Positions 26,753-34,527 of a stretch of 64,000 bases of DNA are shown here, piece after piece. The stretch's first letter is position 1. Each line of letters opens with the position of its first letter. A program made the position numbers and the translations under genes. The DNA comes from an uncultured Pseudomonadales bacterium (GTDB lineage: Bacteria; Pseudomonadota; Gammaproteobacteria; Pseudomonadales; Azotimanducaceae), in NCBI GenBank assembly GCA_937775265.1, contig CALKBV010000011.1, positions 62,001 through 126,000 on the forward strand. Reading direction: 5' to 3'. The notes under the pieces were generated by a model. The model searched no databases. It saw only the letters and a program-made list of their open reading frames with translations, and had not been told where the DNA came from.

Positions 26753-28645
26753 CTAGTTAGATTCCAGTTCGGCGCTGACTTCGAGCCATTCGCCCTCCAT
26801 AGCTTCCAATTGTTCTTTGAGTTCCGTCTGGTCTCGAAGGAGTGATTGGAGGTCTACCTCCTGTTTTGCGTGGCCGTCACGACTTTTGTAGATAGCAGGG
26901 TCAGATAGCTGTTGCTCCACTTCTGCGAGTTTTCGTTGTAGCCGTTCCATTCTGTTATCAAGGGTATTCAGGCGCGTTTTCAGTTGCCGGACTTCTTTAC
27001 CTGGCCTCTTGGCTGTTGTTGGCGATACTGTTTCAGCTGCCAGATCTGTAGGCGACGCGTCTTTTTCCTTGCCGGGTAATACGCGGGTTCGATAGTCCGC
27101 GAGGTCCCCGGGAAAGATGCTGACGCAGCCGTCTTCAACCAGGAGAAATTGATCCACCGCGTTTGCCATGAGGTGCCGATCGTGTGATACAAGGATCAAA
27201 GCGCCGGCGAATGTCTGTAATGCGACGGTCAGTGCCTGGCGCATTTCAATATCAAGATGGTTTGTTGGTTCATCCATTAGCAGCAGGTTGGGCCTGGTCC
27301 AGGCGATTAGGGCAAGCGCAAGCCGGGCTTTCTCGCCGCCGGAAAAGGTCCCAACTGGTTCCAGTACTTTGTCTCCGTGGAAGTTAAATCCACCCAGGAA
27401 ATTTCGCGCCTCCTGCTCGCCTGGGACTGTTCCAAGGTTTCTTCCAAGTTCAAACAAGTGCTGCACTGCGCTGCTGGAAAGGTCCAGCTCATCAAGTTGG
27501 TGCTGTGAGAAGTAGGCTGTGTTGAGGTTAGTCCCCCCGGTCTCGGAACCACTTAATAACGGCAGTTCCATGTTCAATGTCTTGATCAGCGTGCTCTTTC
27601 CTGCACCATTAACCCCAAGTAACCCGTATCGATCACCGGGTAAGAAGCTGAGATTGACATTCTTTAGAACCGCGCTCTCGTATCCAAGGTTGGCATCTAC
27701 CAGGGTGAGCAATGGCGTCGATGCTTTTTCCTGTGCAGTTATTTCGAAGGAGAAGGGTGAGTCGATATGAGCCGGAGCAATCAGTTCCAATCGTTCCAGC
27801 GCTTTAATTCGACTCTGCGCCTGTCTTGCTTTAGTGGCTTTCGCCCGAAATCGCCTGACGAAATCCTGCATATGCGCGATCTCGCGCTGTTGTTTCTCAT
27901 AGCTGCTTTGCTGTAAGGCCAGCCGGGCTGCCTTGATCTTCTCAAAGGCGGAATAGTTGCCCGTAAACAGTTCAATTGTCTGATGATGAAGATAGACGAT
28001 GTGGTTGACGCATTCATCAAGGAACTCCCGGTCATGGGATATGAGTAACAGGGTTCCCTGGAAATTTTTGATCCAGTCGGATAGCCAGAGGATCGCATCA
28101 AGGTCGAGGTGGTTCGTCGGTTCGTCGAGTAACAACAGGTCGGAAGGGGTCATCAGGGTTTGCGCGAGATTCAGGCGAATTCTCCACCCCCCTGAAAAAC
28201 TGGAAAGTGGCCTTGTAAACTCCGGTTCCGAAAAACCAAGACCGACCATCAGTTGTTCTGCGCGTGCGCGGGCCGTGTATCCGTCAATTGTGTCTAATTG
28301 TTCATGCAGATCTGCAATTTTTTCGAAAGTCTCGTCGCGCTCGGACTGGGCAAGTTGCGCTGTGATCTCTACAAAGCGCCTGTCACCCGAAAGCACATAA
28401 TCGATCGCGGGTTGAGTACTACCCCTGACCTCCTGTGCCATATGCGAGATACGGGTTTCGGCCGGCAAGTCGATCTGGCCAACATCAGATTCCAGGGTCC
28501 CGAGAATGGCCTCGAAAAGGCTCGATTTACCACTGCCATTTGCGCCAATCAGCCCCGCTTTGTTACCGCGATGGATGGTGAAACTGGCGGCTGTAAAAAG
28601 AGGGTCTGGGCCCCGCCTTAGGGATACATTGGTTAGCGTTAACAT
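26753..28645 (-). CDS. ABC-F ATPase, YheS-like
   Basis: A 630-residue protein with two ABC cassettes and no membrane domain, the ABC-F architecture of ribosome-associated translation factors. Walker A motifs are GANGSGKSS (near residue 34) and GVNGAGKST (near 343); signatures FSGGWRIRLNLAQ and FSGGEKARLALAL; Walker B LLLLDEPTNHLD and LLLMDEPTNHLD. The linker between cassettes has KATKARQAQSRIKALERLE, as in E. coli YheS, and the C-terminus (about 540-630) is a coiled coil. It should act at the ribosome exit site, but its exact role is unknown. Its TAG stop lies in the duplication of the neighbouring inverted-repeat element. Confidence 0.9.
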   Translation of the reverse strand: MLTLTNVSLRRGPDPLFTAASFTIHRGNKAGLIGANGSGKSSLFEAILGTLESDVGQIDLPAETRISHMAQEVRGSTQPAIDYVLSGDRRFVEITAQLAQSERDETFEKIADLHEQLDTIDGYTARARAEQLMVGLGFSEPEFTRPLSSFSGGWRIRLNLAQTLMTPSDLLLLDEPTNHLDLDAILWLSDWIKNFQGTLLLISHDREFLDECVNHIVYLHHQTIELFTGNYSAFEKIKAARLALQQSSYEKQQREIAHMQDFVRRFRAKATKARQAQSRIKALERLELIAPAHIDSPFSFEITAQEKASTPLLTLVDANLGYESAVLKNVNLSFLPGDRYGLLGVNGAGKSTLIKTLNMELPLLSGSETGGTNLNTAYFSQHQLDELDLSSSAVQHLFELGRNLGTVPGEQEARNFLGGFNFHGDKVLEPVGTFSGGEKARLALALIAWTRPNLLLMDEPTNHLDIEMRQALTVALQTFAGALILVSHDRHLMANAVDQFLLVEDGCVSIFPGDLADYRTRVLPGKEKDASPTDLAAETVSPTTAKRPGKEVRQLKTRLNTLDNRMERLQRKLAEVEQQLSDPAIYKSRDGHAKQEVDLQSLLRDQTELKEQLEAMEGEWLEVSAELESN

Positions 28646-28698
28646 AGGGGTACGGTTATATTGAGCCTGTTTTGGACGCGCTTGTTCGGAGAAATGTT

Positions 28699-29173
28699 TT
28701 GATTAAATTGATGGTTGGATTAGTGATTATCGCATGCATTGCCCCTCTTTTTATAAAAGGGTCCAACGGCGAGCCATTAATGACGCTTGATGACTGGAAG
28801 ATAAACGTACCTGTTCAGTTAAAAGGTCTGGTGGTTAATTTAACCAGTGGCGCCAAAATGTTCCCCCCGTGCAAGAGCAGCAGCCGAAGCTGGTCTATAA
28901 GTGGCAGGACGACGAGGAGCAATGGCATTTTTCAAATGCCCCGCCTAATTTCGAGATTGCTGAGGAAATAGAAATTTCGGATGTGAATTTGATAGAAGCC
29001 TATGTACCGCCAGCACCGCGGTCAGATGCGGGACAATCAACTGATTCAGAATCAACGGGTGTGCCATCAGGTATTCCGGAACCGGAACAGGTTCAGAAAA
29101 TGAGGGCAACCATTGAGCAATTTCAGCAGACAATCGACCAAAAAAAGAAGCCCTGGACTTCCTGTCGGCCTAG
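28699..29173 (+). pseudogene. DUF4124-family membrane-anchored protein interrupted by two -1 frame breaks
   Basis: Three adjacent reading frames join into one DUF4124-like protein. Part 1 (TTG at 28699 after GGAG; IKLMVGLVIIACIAPLFIKG) is an N-terminal transmembrane segment. Part 2 from 28869 has the DUF4124 core VYKWQDDEEQWHFSNAPP. Part 3 from 29147 gives EALDFLSA and stops at TAG 29171. The first join is at a C6 run (TTC CCC CCG), the second at an A7 run (CAA AAA AAG). Each needs a -1 shift, and each has a slippery heptamer (C-CCC-CCG, A-AAA-AAG) in phase. Either the gene is decayed, the bases are undercalled, or the frame is shifted during expression. Family function: unknown, envelope-linked. 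Confidence 0.7.
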
Positions 29174-29188
29174 TAAAACTAGTGAGCA

Positions 29189-29695
29189 TTACTGGTGCGC
29201 ATTGTTCCTGAAAGCCTGAAATAGCCCCAGCGTGACCAGGCCAATAAACCCGGCCAGAGTCCAGCCGGGAATGCTGACGCCAAGTAACGTCCAAACGACT
29301 TCAGCGCAACTGCCATCACCGACGAGAACCATTTGAATCACTTCCTGCATGGGAAACACGTCCAGCAGATAATCGAGCCCGGGGCCGCAAGAAGGAACCT
29401 GATCTTCCGGCAGGCTTTGAAGATAGAGTTGTCGGGTTGCAAGTGCGCTACCAACCGTAGAAGCCAACACTACTAGCAGGCCGTAGACTTTGATACCGAC
29501 CCGGGCTGGGTTGTGCAGGGCAGCTGAGATGGCGATCAGCCCGGCTGCGATTACGGCCACTCGCTGGAATATACAGAGCGGACAGGGCTCCAGGTGCATC
29601 ATGTGCTCCATGAAGAGTGCGGCTCCCATGAGGAACATACAGCCGAAACCGATTATCCAGTTCAGGTTCCTGGCATTAGGTATGTAATCAGACAT
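29189..29695 (-). CDS. dsbB: Disulfide bond formation protein DsbB
   Basis: A 168-residue inner-membrane protein with four transmembrane helices that reoxidises DsbA and passes electrons to quinones. The first redox pair is CPLC (about residues 38-41, in EPCPLCIFQR) at the end of helix 1, and the second pair is formed by Cys in PSCGPGLDYLL and GDGSCAEV in the second periplasmic loop. It has its own start with no close operon partner. Its substrate DsbA is encoded at the left edge of the window. Confidence 0.95.
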   Translation of the reverse strand: MSDYIPNARNLNWIIGFGCMFLMGAALFMEHMMHLEPCPLCIFQRVAVIAAGLIAISAALHNPARVGIKVYGLLVVLASTVGSALATRQLYLQSLPEDQVPSCGPGLDYLLDVFPMQEVIQMVLVGDGSCAEVVWTLLGVSIPGWTLAGFIGLVTLGLFQAFRNNAHQ

Positions 29696-29740
29696 CAGTT
29701 CCTCATTCCTTGGCAGTTGGATCGTTTATGACGGCGCTAG

Positions 29741-29872
29741 TCAATCCCTGAGTAACGCCTTTTTCCTGCGACGTCTGCGTTTAACATGTGCTCACAAATT
29801 CAGAAATTTAAAGCGAATTGGTGATTTTACTCCGTGCGGGTTCGCCTTGTCCCCCCACAAAAGCCCTCTTAA
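29741..29872. mobile_element. MITE-like element, copy 3 (decayed)
   Basis: A degenerate relative of copies 1 and 2. The right half, CCGTGCGGGTTCGCCTTG followed by CCCACAAAA, is close to copy 2; the left half (CGCCTTTTTC onwards) aligns more loosely. Terminal repeats are eroded, the right one mostly lost. CTAG tetramers at 29737-29740 and 29873-29876 could be the old target duplication. Confidence 0.5.
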
Positions 29873-29888
29873 CTAGAGCTTGGCCTTT

Positions 29889-30473
29889 TTAATGAAGTTG
29901 TTTCCATTCATTACAAAACGCCATCAGTTCAGGGTAAAAAACTAAAAGGTCCTCCTGAAGACTGGGAAGTTGCTCCTCACAATGTGGATAGGCCTCTATA
30001 AGAGGGTTTGCGTGTTTTAACCTCTCTGAGAGATACGCGAGTGATCGTTCCAGGAATTCCAGCTGGCCATAGTGGGCCAATGAATTGTGTTCCTGCATTC
30101 GCGATGCGCTCTGGAATGCAGCATCGGTCAACGTGTCTTTGTGAGCTAACAATTTTTCAAGGGTGCTAGCGGAATAAGACTCAAGTGGCTCGTTGTAATA
30201 TCGAGGCCAGTTCTGTGCCAACAAGTGATCAAAAGCGATATCCGTGATGATGCCAGCGTATCGGCGGAATCTGGGATCAAATCGCTTGTAACTGTTTTTT
30301 ACTACCGGATGTGAATCGGTGTATTGGTCGATCGCCCGGTGGAGACGAATCCCTCGCTCGATTTCGGGGCTAAAGCGATTTTCCAGGCGCCCCTTAATAT
30401 AGTCACCAAGGAAGCCGCCAACCAACAGGCCGGTTTCTGGGCCTGCCAGGGCGAAGTGTGCCAGGTAATTCAA
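29889..30473 (-). CDS. acpH: Acyl-carrier-protein phosphodiesterase AcpH
   Basis: A 194-residue HD-like metal phosphodiesterase that removes the 4'-phosphopantetheine from ACP. The family start MNYLAHFALAG, then GGFLGDYIKG, GIRLHRAIDQYTDSHPVV and DIAFDHLLAQNWPRY give the His/Asp metal ligands. The start codon is TTG at 30473, which overlaps the gshA TGA by 4 bp (TTGA), so translation is coupled to gshA. Confidence 0.9.
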   Translation of the reverse strand: MNYLAHFALAGPETGLLVGGFLGDYIKGRLENRFSPEIERGIRLHRAIDQYTDSHPVVKNSYKRFDPRFRRYAGIITDIAFDHLLAQNWPRYYNEPLESYSASTLEKLLAHKDTLTDAAFQSASRMQEHNSLAHYGQLEFLERSLAYLSERLKHANPLIEAYPHCEEQLPSLQEDLLVFYPELMAFCNEWKQLH

Positions 30474-32062
30474 CTGGCATCCGTGAGGGGTTTATATTCC
30501 TGGGCGATCTTCACAAGATAGTCGTCGAAAGCCAGTGTATCTGAGGCTTCAATGAAGGCTTGGTCTTCAATAGACTTCTGCGCGAGTACTTCGTACTTGT
30601 CTTTTAACGCGCTTGTAAATGGCTGAGACTTGAAATAACGCTCATGCTCCAGCGTTTTATCCATTGCGAACCTGGAGAAAGGAATCTGGTCAGTTTGCAT
30701 ATCGTGCAGGATTGAACCGCTTGGCGTGAGAGTCGGGTTTTGCAGGCGATCGAGTTGCGCTGTGACGCTTTCCTGATAGGAATGAGCGTTGTCTGTATCT
30801 AAAAGCGCTGCAGACTCTGCAATGTTCGCCAGTAGTGCACCACCCCATTCGCGCAGAGAAACTTTTTGACCCTGATCATTTAGCATGAGTTCGCTGTCAC
30901 GTCCCTCGTAAACTGTTGCGGCGCTATTTTCGATGACCGCACGACAGAGTTGATCGTCGTGCTCCGGGCTGTCGGATAACAGACAAAAAAGGAGGAATGA
31001 ATCCAGAAACTTAATTTGTTGCTCATCAATGCCAAGCGGGAGGTATGGATTGACATCCAGTAACCGTACTTCGATGTATTGGACACCCTGCTCCAGCAGG
31101 CAGGCGAGAAAATTCTCGCCTTTATCCGGTACCCGTTTTGCCCTGATGGATGAATAAAACTCCGCTTCGGACTGCAGGATGTTGGTGTTGATCTGTCGGT
31201 ACTCGTGATTGACCAATAGGCCGATATCTTTATACGGCGCATGTTCGGTAGCGATCGCATTGGCCAGTGTTGAGACGTAATTTTCAAGGCCGTTGTAACA
31301 GATGTTCATATTCGCTGCCTGAGTATTACTTTGGTAACCCAGGTTGCCGCTTCTAAGAGAAGTGGCGTTTGGCAGAAACGCAGTAGCTTCATCAAAGGGC
31401 AACAGTGAATGCTGCTTGCCCTTTAGAAAGGAATTACAGACCGCTGGTGATGCGCCGAACAGGTAGGTCAGCAACCATGAGTAGCGTCTGAAATTGCGCA
31501 TCAGGTCGAAATAGCGCCGGTTACGAAACTCTGCGGTAGTCTCAGTTGACTGCTCGGCAGTGCGTAACCAATCCCAGAAGTTGTCTGGGAAAGAAAAGTT
31601 GTAATGAACAGCGCAGATAGTTTGCATCCCGCGACCATAGCGATATCCCAGGCCACTGCGATAGGCTTTCTTCAGTCGGCCCAGATTGGACTCGCCATAA
31701 TAGGCAAGGGGAATGTCGTCATCAGCTTTGAGTAGACACGGCATACTGGCGGACCAAAGTTTTTCGTCCTGTAATCCTGAGTAAATATATCGATGAACCT
31801 CGTCCAGTTCAGTCAGAGCGGCTGAGGGTGACTGATGCACCGGGGTGATAAGTTCAAGCTGGGATTCTGAAAAATCGGTGGTTACCTTGGGATGGGTCAG
31901 TTTACCACCCAAAAAACCCGGATGGGGGGTTGTCGCAAGGTGCCCGTCATGTGTCACACGAAGAGCTTCCCTTTCGATGCCGTGATTAAAAACGAGCAGG
32001 CCTGGATCCTGCTCGCTGGCTTCTTTTAGTGCTGAACTTAGTGGTAAAGGTATCGACTGCAT
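30470..32062 (-). CDS. gshA: Glutamate-cysteine ligase (E. coli type)
   Basis: A 530-residue enzyme that makes gamma-glutamylcysteine, the first step of glutathione synthesis. The N-terminal GIEREALRVTHDG (about residues 29-41), HPKVTTDFSESQLELITP and YYGESNLGRLKKAYRSGLGYRYG-type segment (seen near residue 121) place it in the proteobacterial GshA class; length agrees (about 520). gshB is not nearby. It is coupled to acpH. Confidence 0.96.
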   Translation of the reverse strand: MQSIPLPLSSALKEASEQDPGLLVFNHGIEREALRVTHDGHLATTPHPGFLGGKLTHPKVTTDFSESQLELITPVHQSPSAALTELDEVHRYIYSGLQDEKLWSASMPCLLKADDDIPLAYYGESNLGRLKKAYRSGLGYRYGRGMQTICAVHYNFSFPDNFWDWLRTAEQSTETTAEFRNRRYFDLMRNFRRYSWLLTYLFGASPAVCNSFLKGKQHSLLPFDEATAFLPNATSLRSGNLGYQSNTQAANMNICYNGLENYVSTLANAIATEHAPYKDIGLLVNHEYRQINTNILQSEAEFYSSIRAKRVPDKGENFLACLLEQGVQYIEVRLLDVNPYLPLGIDEQQIKFLDSFLLFCLLSDSPEHDDQLCRAVIENSAATVYEGRDSELMLNDQGQKVSLREWGGALLANIAESAALLDTDNAHSYQESVTAQLDRLQNPTLTPSGSILHDMQTDQIPFSRFAMDKTLEHERYFKSQPFTSALKDKYEVLAQKSIEDQAFIEASDTLAFDDYLVKIAQEYKPLTDAS

Positions 32063-32409
32063 TCTAGTAGTTTAACTGAGGACCGGCGTTAGTGACGTCA
32101 TCATCGACTTTGAATTTCCAGAGGTTTTCGACGAGCTACTGCGCGAGCGTCCTTGCGGCTGGGTCATAACTATCATGATCGGTCCAGTGGGTGACGACAA
32201 GTTCGGTGACCGGTTCGGACGACCAATGCGCCGCTTGCACTGTCGATGAGTTTTATAAGGCTTATTTCGCCTGAGTCGCTAGGTCGTAGTTTCAAGGAGT
32301 ATGATGCATGTGGGTGAGATGTCGTGATTATGCCAAATCTGGTGGGCTGTGGGGAATGCCGTTTACCATTCTTGCAGGAATCTGTCTTATTCCTGTTCTC
32401 ACCTGTTCG
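32063..32409. other. Intergenic region between gshA and hslR with a possible small ORF
   Basis: A 347-bp region. It has no repeat or RNA I recognise. AAGGAG at 32294-32299 precedes an ATG at 32308 that opens a 68-codon frame (MWVRCRDYAKSGGLWGM...) with one hydrophobic stretch (ILAGICLIPVLTCSLQVFI). That frame runs about 100 bp antisense into hslR, so it may be chance; I rate it low. Confidence 0.3.
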
Positions 32410-32790
32410 CTACAGGTTTTTATCGCGGAACTGGTGAATCAGCCGGCGGTTTTTTTTCGTGGGTCGACCCTCAGACATAATATGAGCACCCGCGGCTTTC
32501 CGCTGTTCAGTTAGGAGCGCTCTTTTTGCCTCACTTTCAGGTGTTTCCTGATACAACTTTTGTGCGAGGGTGGCAGACCCTCGTTTCTCTGATAGCTGAT
32601 GCACTATAACGATTTTTTCATCAAACCCCTGGGTAATGTTTAGCATATCGCCCGCGACTACCTCTTTACTGGGTTTGCACCGATATCCACCCAGATGGAC
32701 TTTGCCTCCATCGATAGCGTCCTTGGCCTTCGCCCGGGTTTTAAAAAACCGTGCAGCCCAAAGCCACTTATCTAGCCTGACACCACTCAT
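32410..32790 (-). CDS. hslR: Ribosome-associated heat shock protein Hsp15
   Basis: A 126-residue S4-domain RNA-binding protein that recycles 50S subunits carrying a blocked nascent chain. The S4 motif is RLDKWLWAARFFKTRAKAKDAIDGG (shown in part: RLDKWLWAARFFKTR) and the tail is basic (EGRPTKKNRRLIHQF). The start at 32790 is preceded by AGGGAG, which is decisive over the in-frame ATG 54 bp upstream. Confidence 0.92.
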   Translation of the reverse strand: MSGVRLDKWLWAARFFKTRAKAKDAIDGGKVHLGGYRCKPSKEVVAGDMLNITQGFDEKIVIVHQLSEKRGSATLAQKLYQETPESEAKRALLTEQRKAAGAHIMSEGRPTKKNRRLIHQFRDKNL

Positions 32791-32912
32791 GTGACTCCCT
32801 GTCTTATTAGAACCCTCAGTGGCTCTAACATAAACCGCGCTCATTCTATCCCAGTTGAGATTGATACTCGTATATTGTTCAATCTGTCATCGATAATAAT
32901 GAGTACGTAATT

Positions 32913-33737
32913 TTGACTGAGTTGATAAAGGTAATGTGCGCAGTGGCGAGGGACGCGGGGGCGGCTATTCTGCAGGTTTATGGTGACGAAGATTTTGGTG
33001 TGCAAACCAAGTCAGATAACTCCCCCCTGACACGGGCAGACCTTGCCGCCCATAACATCATCGTTGAAGGACTGCAGAAGAGGGCGCCTGGGATTCCCGT
33101 TCTGTCCGAGGAATCGGATGGCATTAGCTTTGCAGAGCGATCTTCCTGGGACCAGTATTTTCTGGTTGATCCCCTGGATGGTACCAAGGAGTTCATTAAT
33201 CGCAATGGCGAGTTCACCGTCAATATTGCGCTGATAGAAAAAGGTGTCCCAATGAGAGGGGTTGTGTTTGTTCCAGTGAAAGATGTTATGTATACGGGCG
33301 ACCAACACGAGGGAATCGCGACGGTGACCCGGGAGGGAGAAACCGGGTCTATTCAGGTTAGAAAATTGGACCGGGCTTCACTAACTGTCGTTGCCAGTCG
33401 AAGACACGGTGGTGAAGCGCTGGAAGCCTGCCTCAGTGTTCTTCGAGAAAATTTCTCCTCGATCGATACCACCAATATGGGAAGCTCGCTGAAACTTTGC
33501 CTTATCGCCGAAGGAGAAGCGGATTTGTATCCTAGACTGGCACCTACCTCTGAATGGGATACAGCCGCTGCGCAAGCAGTGGTGGAAGCAGCGGGTGGCA
33601 AGGTGGTTGATGTAGAGCTGAAAGAGCTTAGATACAACACAAAAGACAACATTCTGAATCCGTTTTTCTACGTCATAGGCGACACTGAATTTGACTGGAA
33701 CGGCGTTCTGTCGCAAGTCGTTGTGCTACCTGAGTAG
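32913..33737 (+). CDS. cysQ: 3'(2'),5'-bisphosphate nucleotidase CysQ
   Basis: A 274-residue inositol-monophosphatase-family enzyme that dephosphorylates PAP, a by-product of sulfate assimilation. Metal-binding motifs are SEES (in VLSEESDG), DPLDGTKEF and the C-terminal WDTAAAQAVVEAAGG; the family signature NRNGEFTVNIAL is present. The start is TTG at 32913, which aligns with the family N-terminus; ATG 32934 with a nearby AAGG is an alternative that would remove 7 residues. It diverges from hslR. Confidence 0.93.
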   Translation: MTELIKVMCAVARDAGAAILQVYGDEDFGVQTKSDNSPLTRADLAAHNIIVEGLQKRAPGIPVLSEESDGISFAERSSWDQYFLVDPLDGTKEFINRNGEFTVNIALIEKGVPMRGVVFVPVKDVMYTGDQHEGIATVTREGETGSIQVRKLDRASLTVVASRRHGGEALEACLSVLRENFSSIDTTNMGSSLKLCLIAEGEADLYPRLAPTSEWDTAAAQAVVEAAGGKVVDVELKELRYNTKDNILNPFFYVIGDTEFDWNGVLSQVVVLPE

Positions 33738-33900
33738 GTATGGATAACGCGGTGAAAAAACTGCGGGGTAGTGTTGTTGAGTTTTGCGCAACGGGCCGTG
33801 GTTCGATAGTCGGTATTGCGGAAGGCAATTAGAAGCAGAAATTTTACTGGATTGGTCTCGGCTAGCGAAGCTGTATGCGCATCCATCCTGCCGAGGACAA

Positions 33901-33920
33901 TACTGTATATATATACAGCT
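33901..33920. promoter_or_regulatory. LexA (SOS) box
   Basis: TACTGTATATATATACAGCT contains the perfect 16-bp palindrome CTGTATATATATACAG and differs from the E. coli consensus TACTGTATATATATACAGTA only in the last two bases. The closest downstream ORF on the plus strand is a nine-codon frame at 33979; rpoD is more than 600 bp away. On the minus strand it points to a 72-codon frame starting at 33886, of no known family. Confidence 0.75.
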
Positions 33921-33978
33921 TCAGCTAGCGAGGTTGACCAATATACCCCCAGCGATTTCTAAATTAAAGGGTGGAAAA

Positions 33979-34008
33979 ATGGAGGTTCCTGTGCCGCTAT
34001 TGCCTTGA
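33979..34008 (+). CDS. Nine-codon ORF behind the SOS box, possibly the start of a lost SOS gene
   Basis: AGGGTGG lies about 5 nt upstream of ATG; the frame reads MEVPVPLLP and ends in TGA. UmuD-type SOS genes often begin with a similar short hydrophobic lead before the conserved FPSPA region, which is missing here. It may be the residue of a deleted umuD-like gene; this is inference from very little sequence. Confidence 0.2.
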   Translation: MEVPVPLLP

Positions 34009-34311
34009 CATTGAGGATTCGAATCTAAGCTGCTGAATTCAGGAAAGAAAAGTTACAGAATTTGGCGAAAAGGCCTGGTTGAAATTTTTTCACGACGATT
34101 TTCCTTGTGTTTTGACTTGAAATCCCGTTATTGAGGCCCCATTAAAGGGTATCGATTCGATAAGCGAAAATAGCCATTGTTTTTTAGTCTACTGCCGAAA
34201 GGGAACTAGCGGGGGGTCAGATCTTGAAAATGGTTGACCAACGGTCGGTTTTTTTCCAAAAAACGTGGCTAAATGCAGTTTACTTGTAGACATCCAAGCT
34301 ACGATAAAATG

Positions 34312-34317
34312 TATAAT
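34312..34317 (+). promoter_or_regulatory. Candidate -10 box for rpoD
   Basis: A perfect TATAAT lies 211 bp before the rpoD ATG. TAGACA (34287-34292) is a possible -35 hexamer but the spacing of 19 is long. It implies an untranslated leader of about 200 nt. Confidence 0.45.
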
Positions 34318-34527
34318 GCTAGCCCCAGAACTTACATGCTTCCAGATTAGACTCAGCGGGCGAACCGAGTGAACTTTCTTTGATCGTATCTGGAGGATAT
34401 CTTTCGTCAGAAAAGAAGGTCCATTTGTCGCGTTGTAATGTCCTCACACAAGCAGTACGCAGCACTACAAGTACGGGATAAAAGACCAACCACTAATATG
34501 CACTGTATTTAACGGAGTTCACGCCCT

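Larger units (their letters stand above)
33738..34527. other. Large intergenic region upstream of rpoD
   Basis: At 790 bp this is the longest gene-poor stretch in the window. It holds a near-consensus LexA box (33901-33920) inside a larger imperfect inverted repeat (CTAGCGAAGCTGTAT near 33862-33876 against ATACAGCTTCAGCTAG near 33912-33927), a nine-codon ORF with a ribosome-binding site (33979-34008), and a -10 box for rpoD at 34312. rpsU and dnaG, which normally precede rpoD, are absent. Confidence 0.6.

Noticed and set aside
32308-32514. 68-codon frame with a hydrophobic segment and a ribosome-binding site
   Set aside because: About half of it is antisense to hslR; kept only as a low-confidence note in the intergenic entry.
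33668-33886. 72-codon minus-strand frame beside the SOS box
   Set aside because: It overlaps the end of cysQ on the opposite strand, has no family resemblance, and the box is too close to its start for a normal promoter.
34231-34256. Possible terminator GACC-AAC-GGTC followed by T7
   Set aside because: The stem is only 4 bp, too weak to call.
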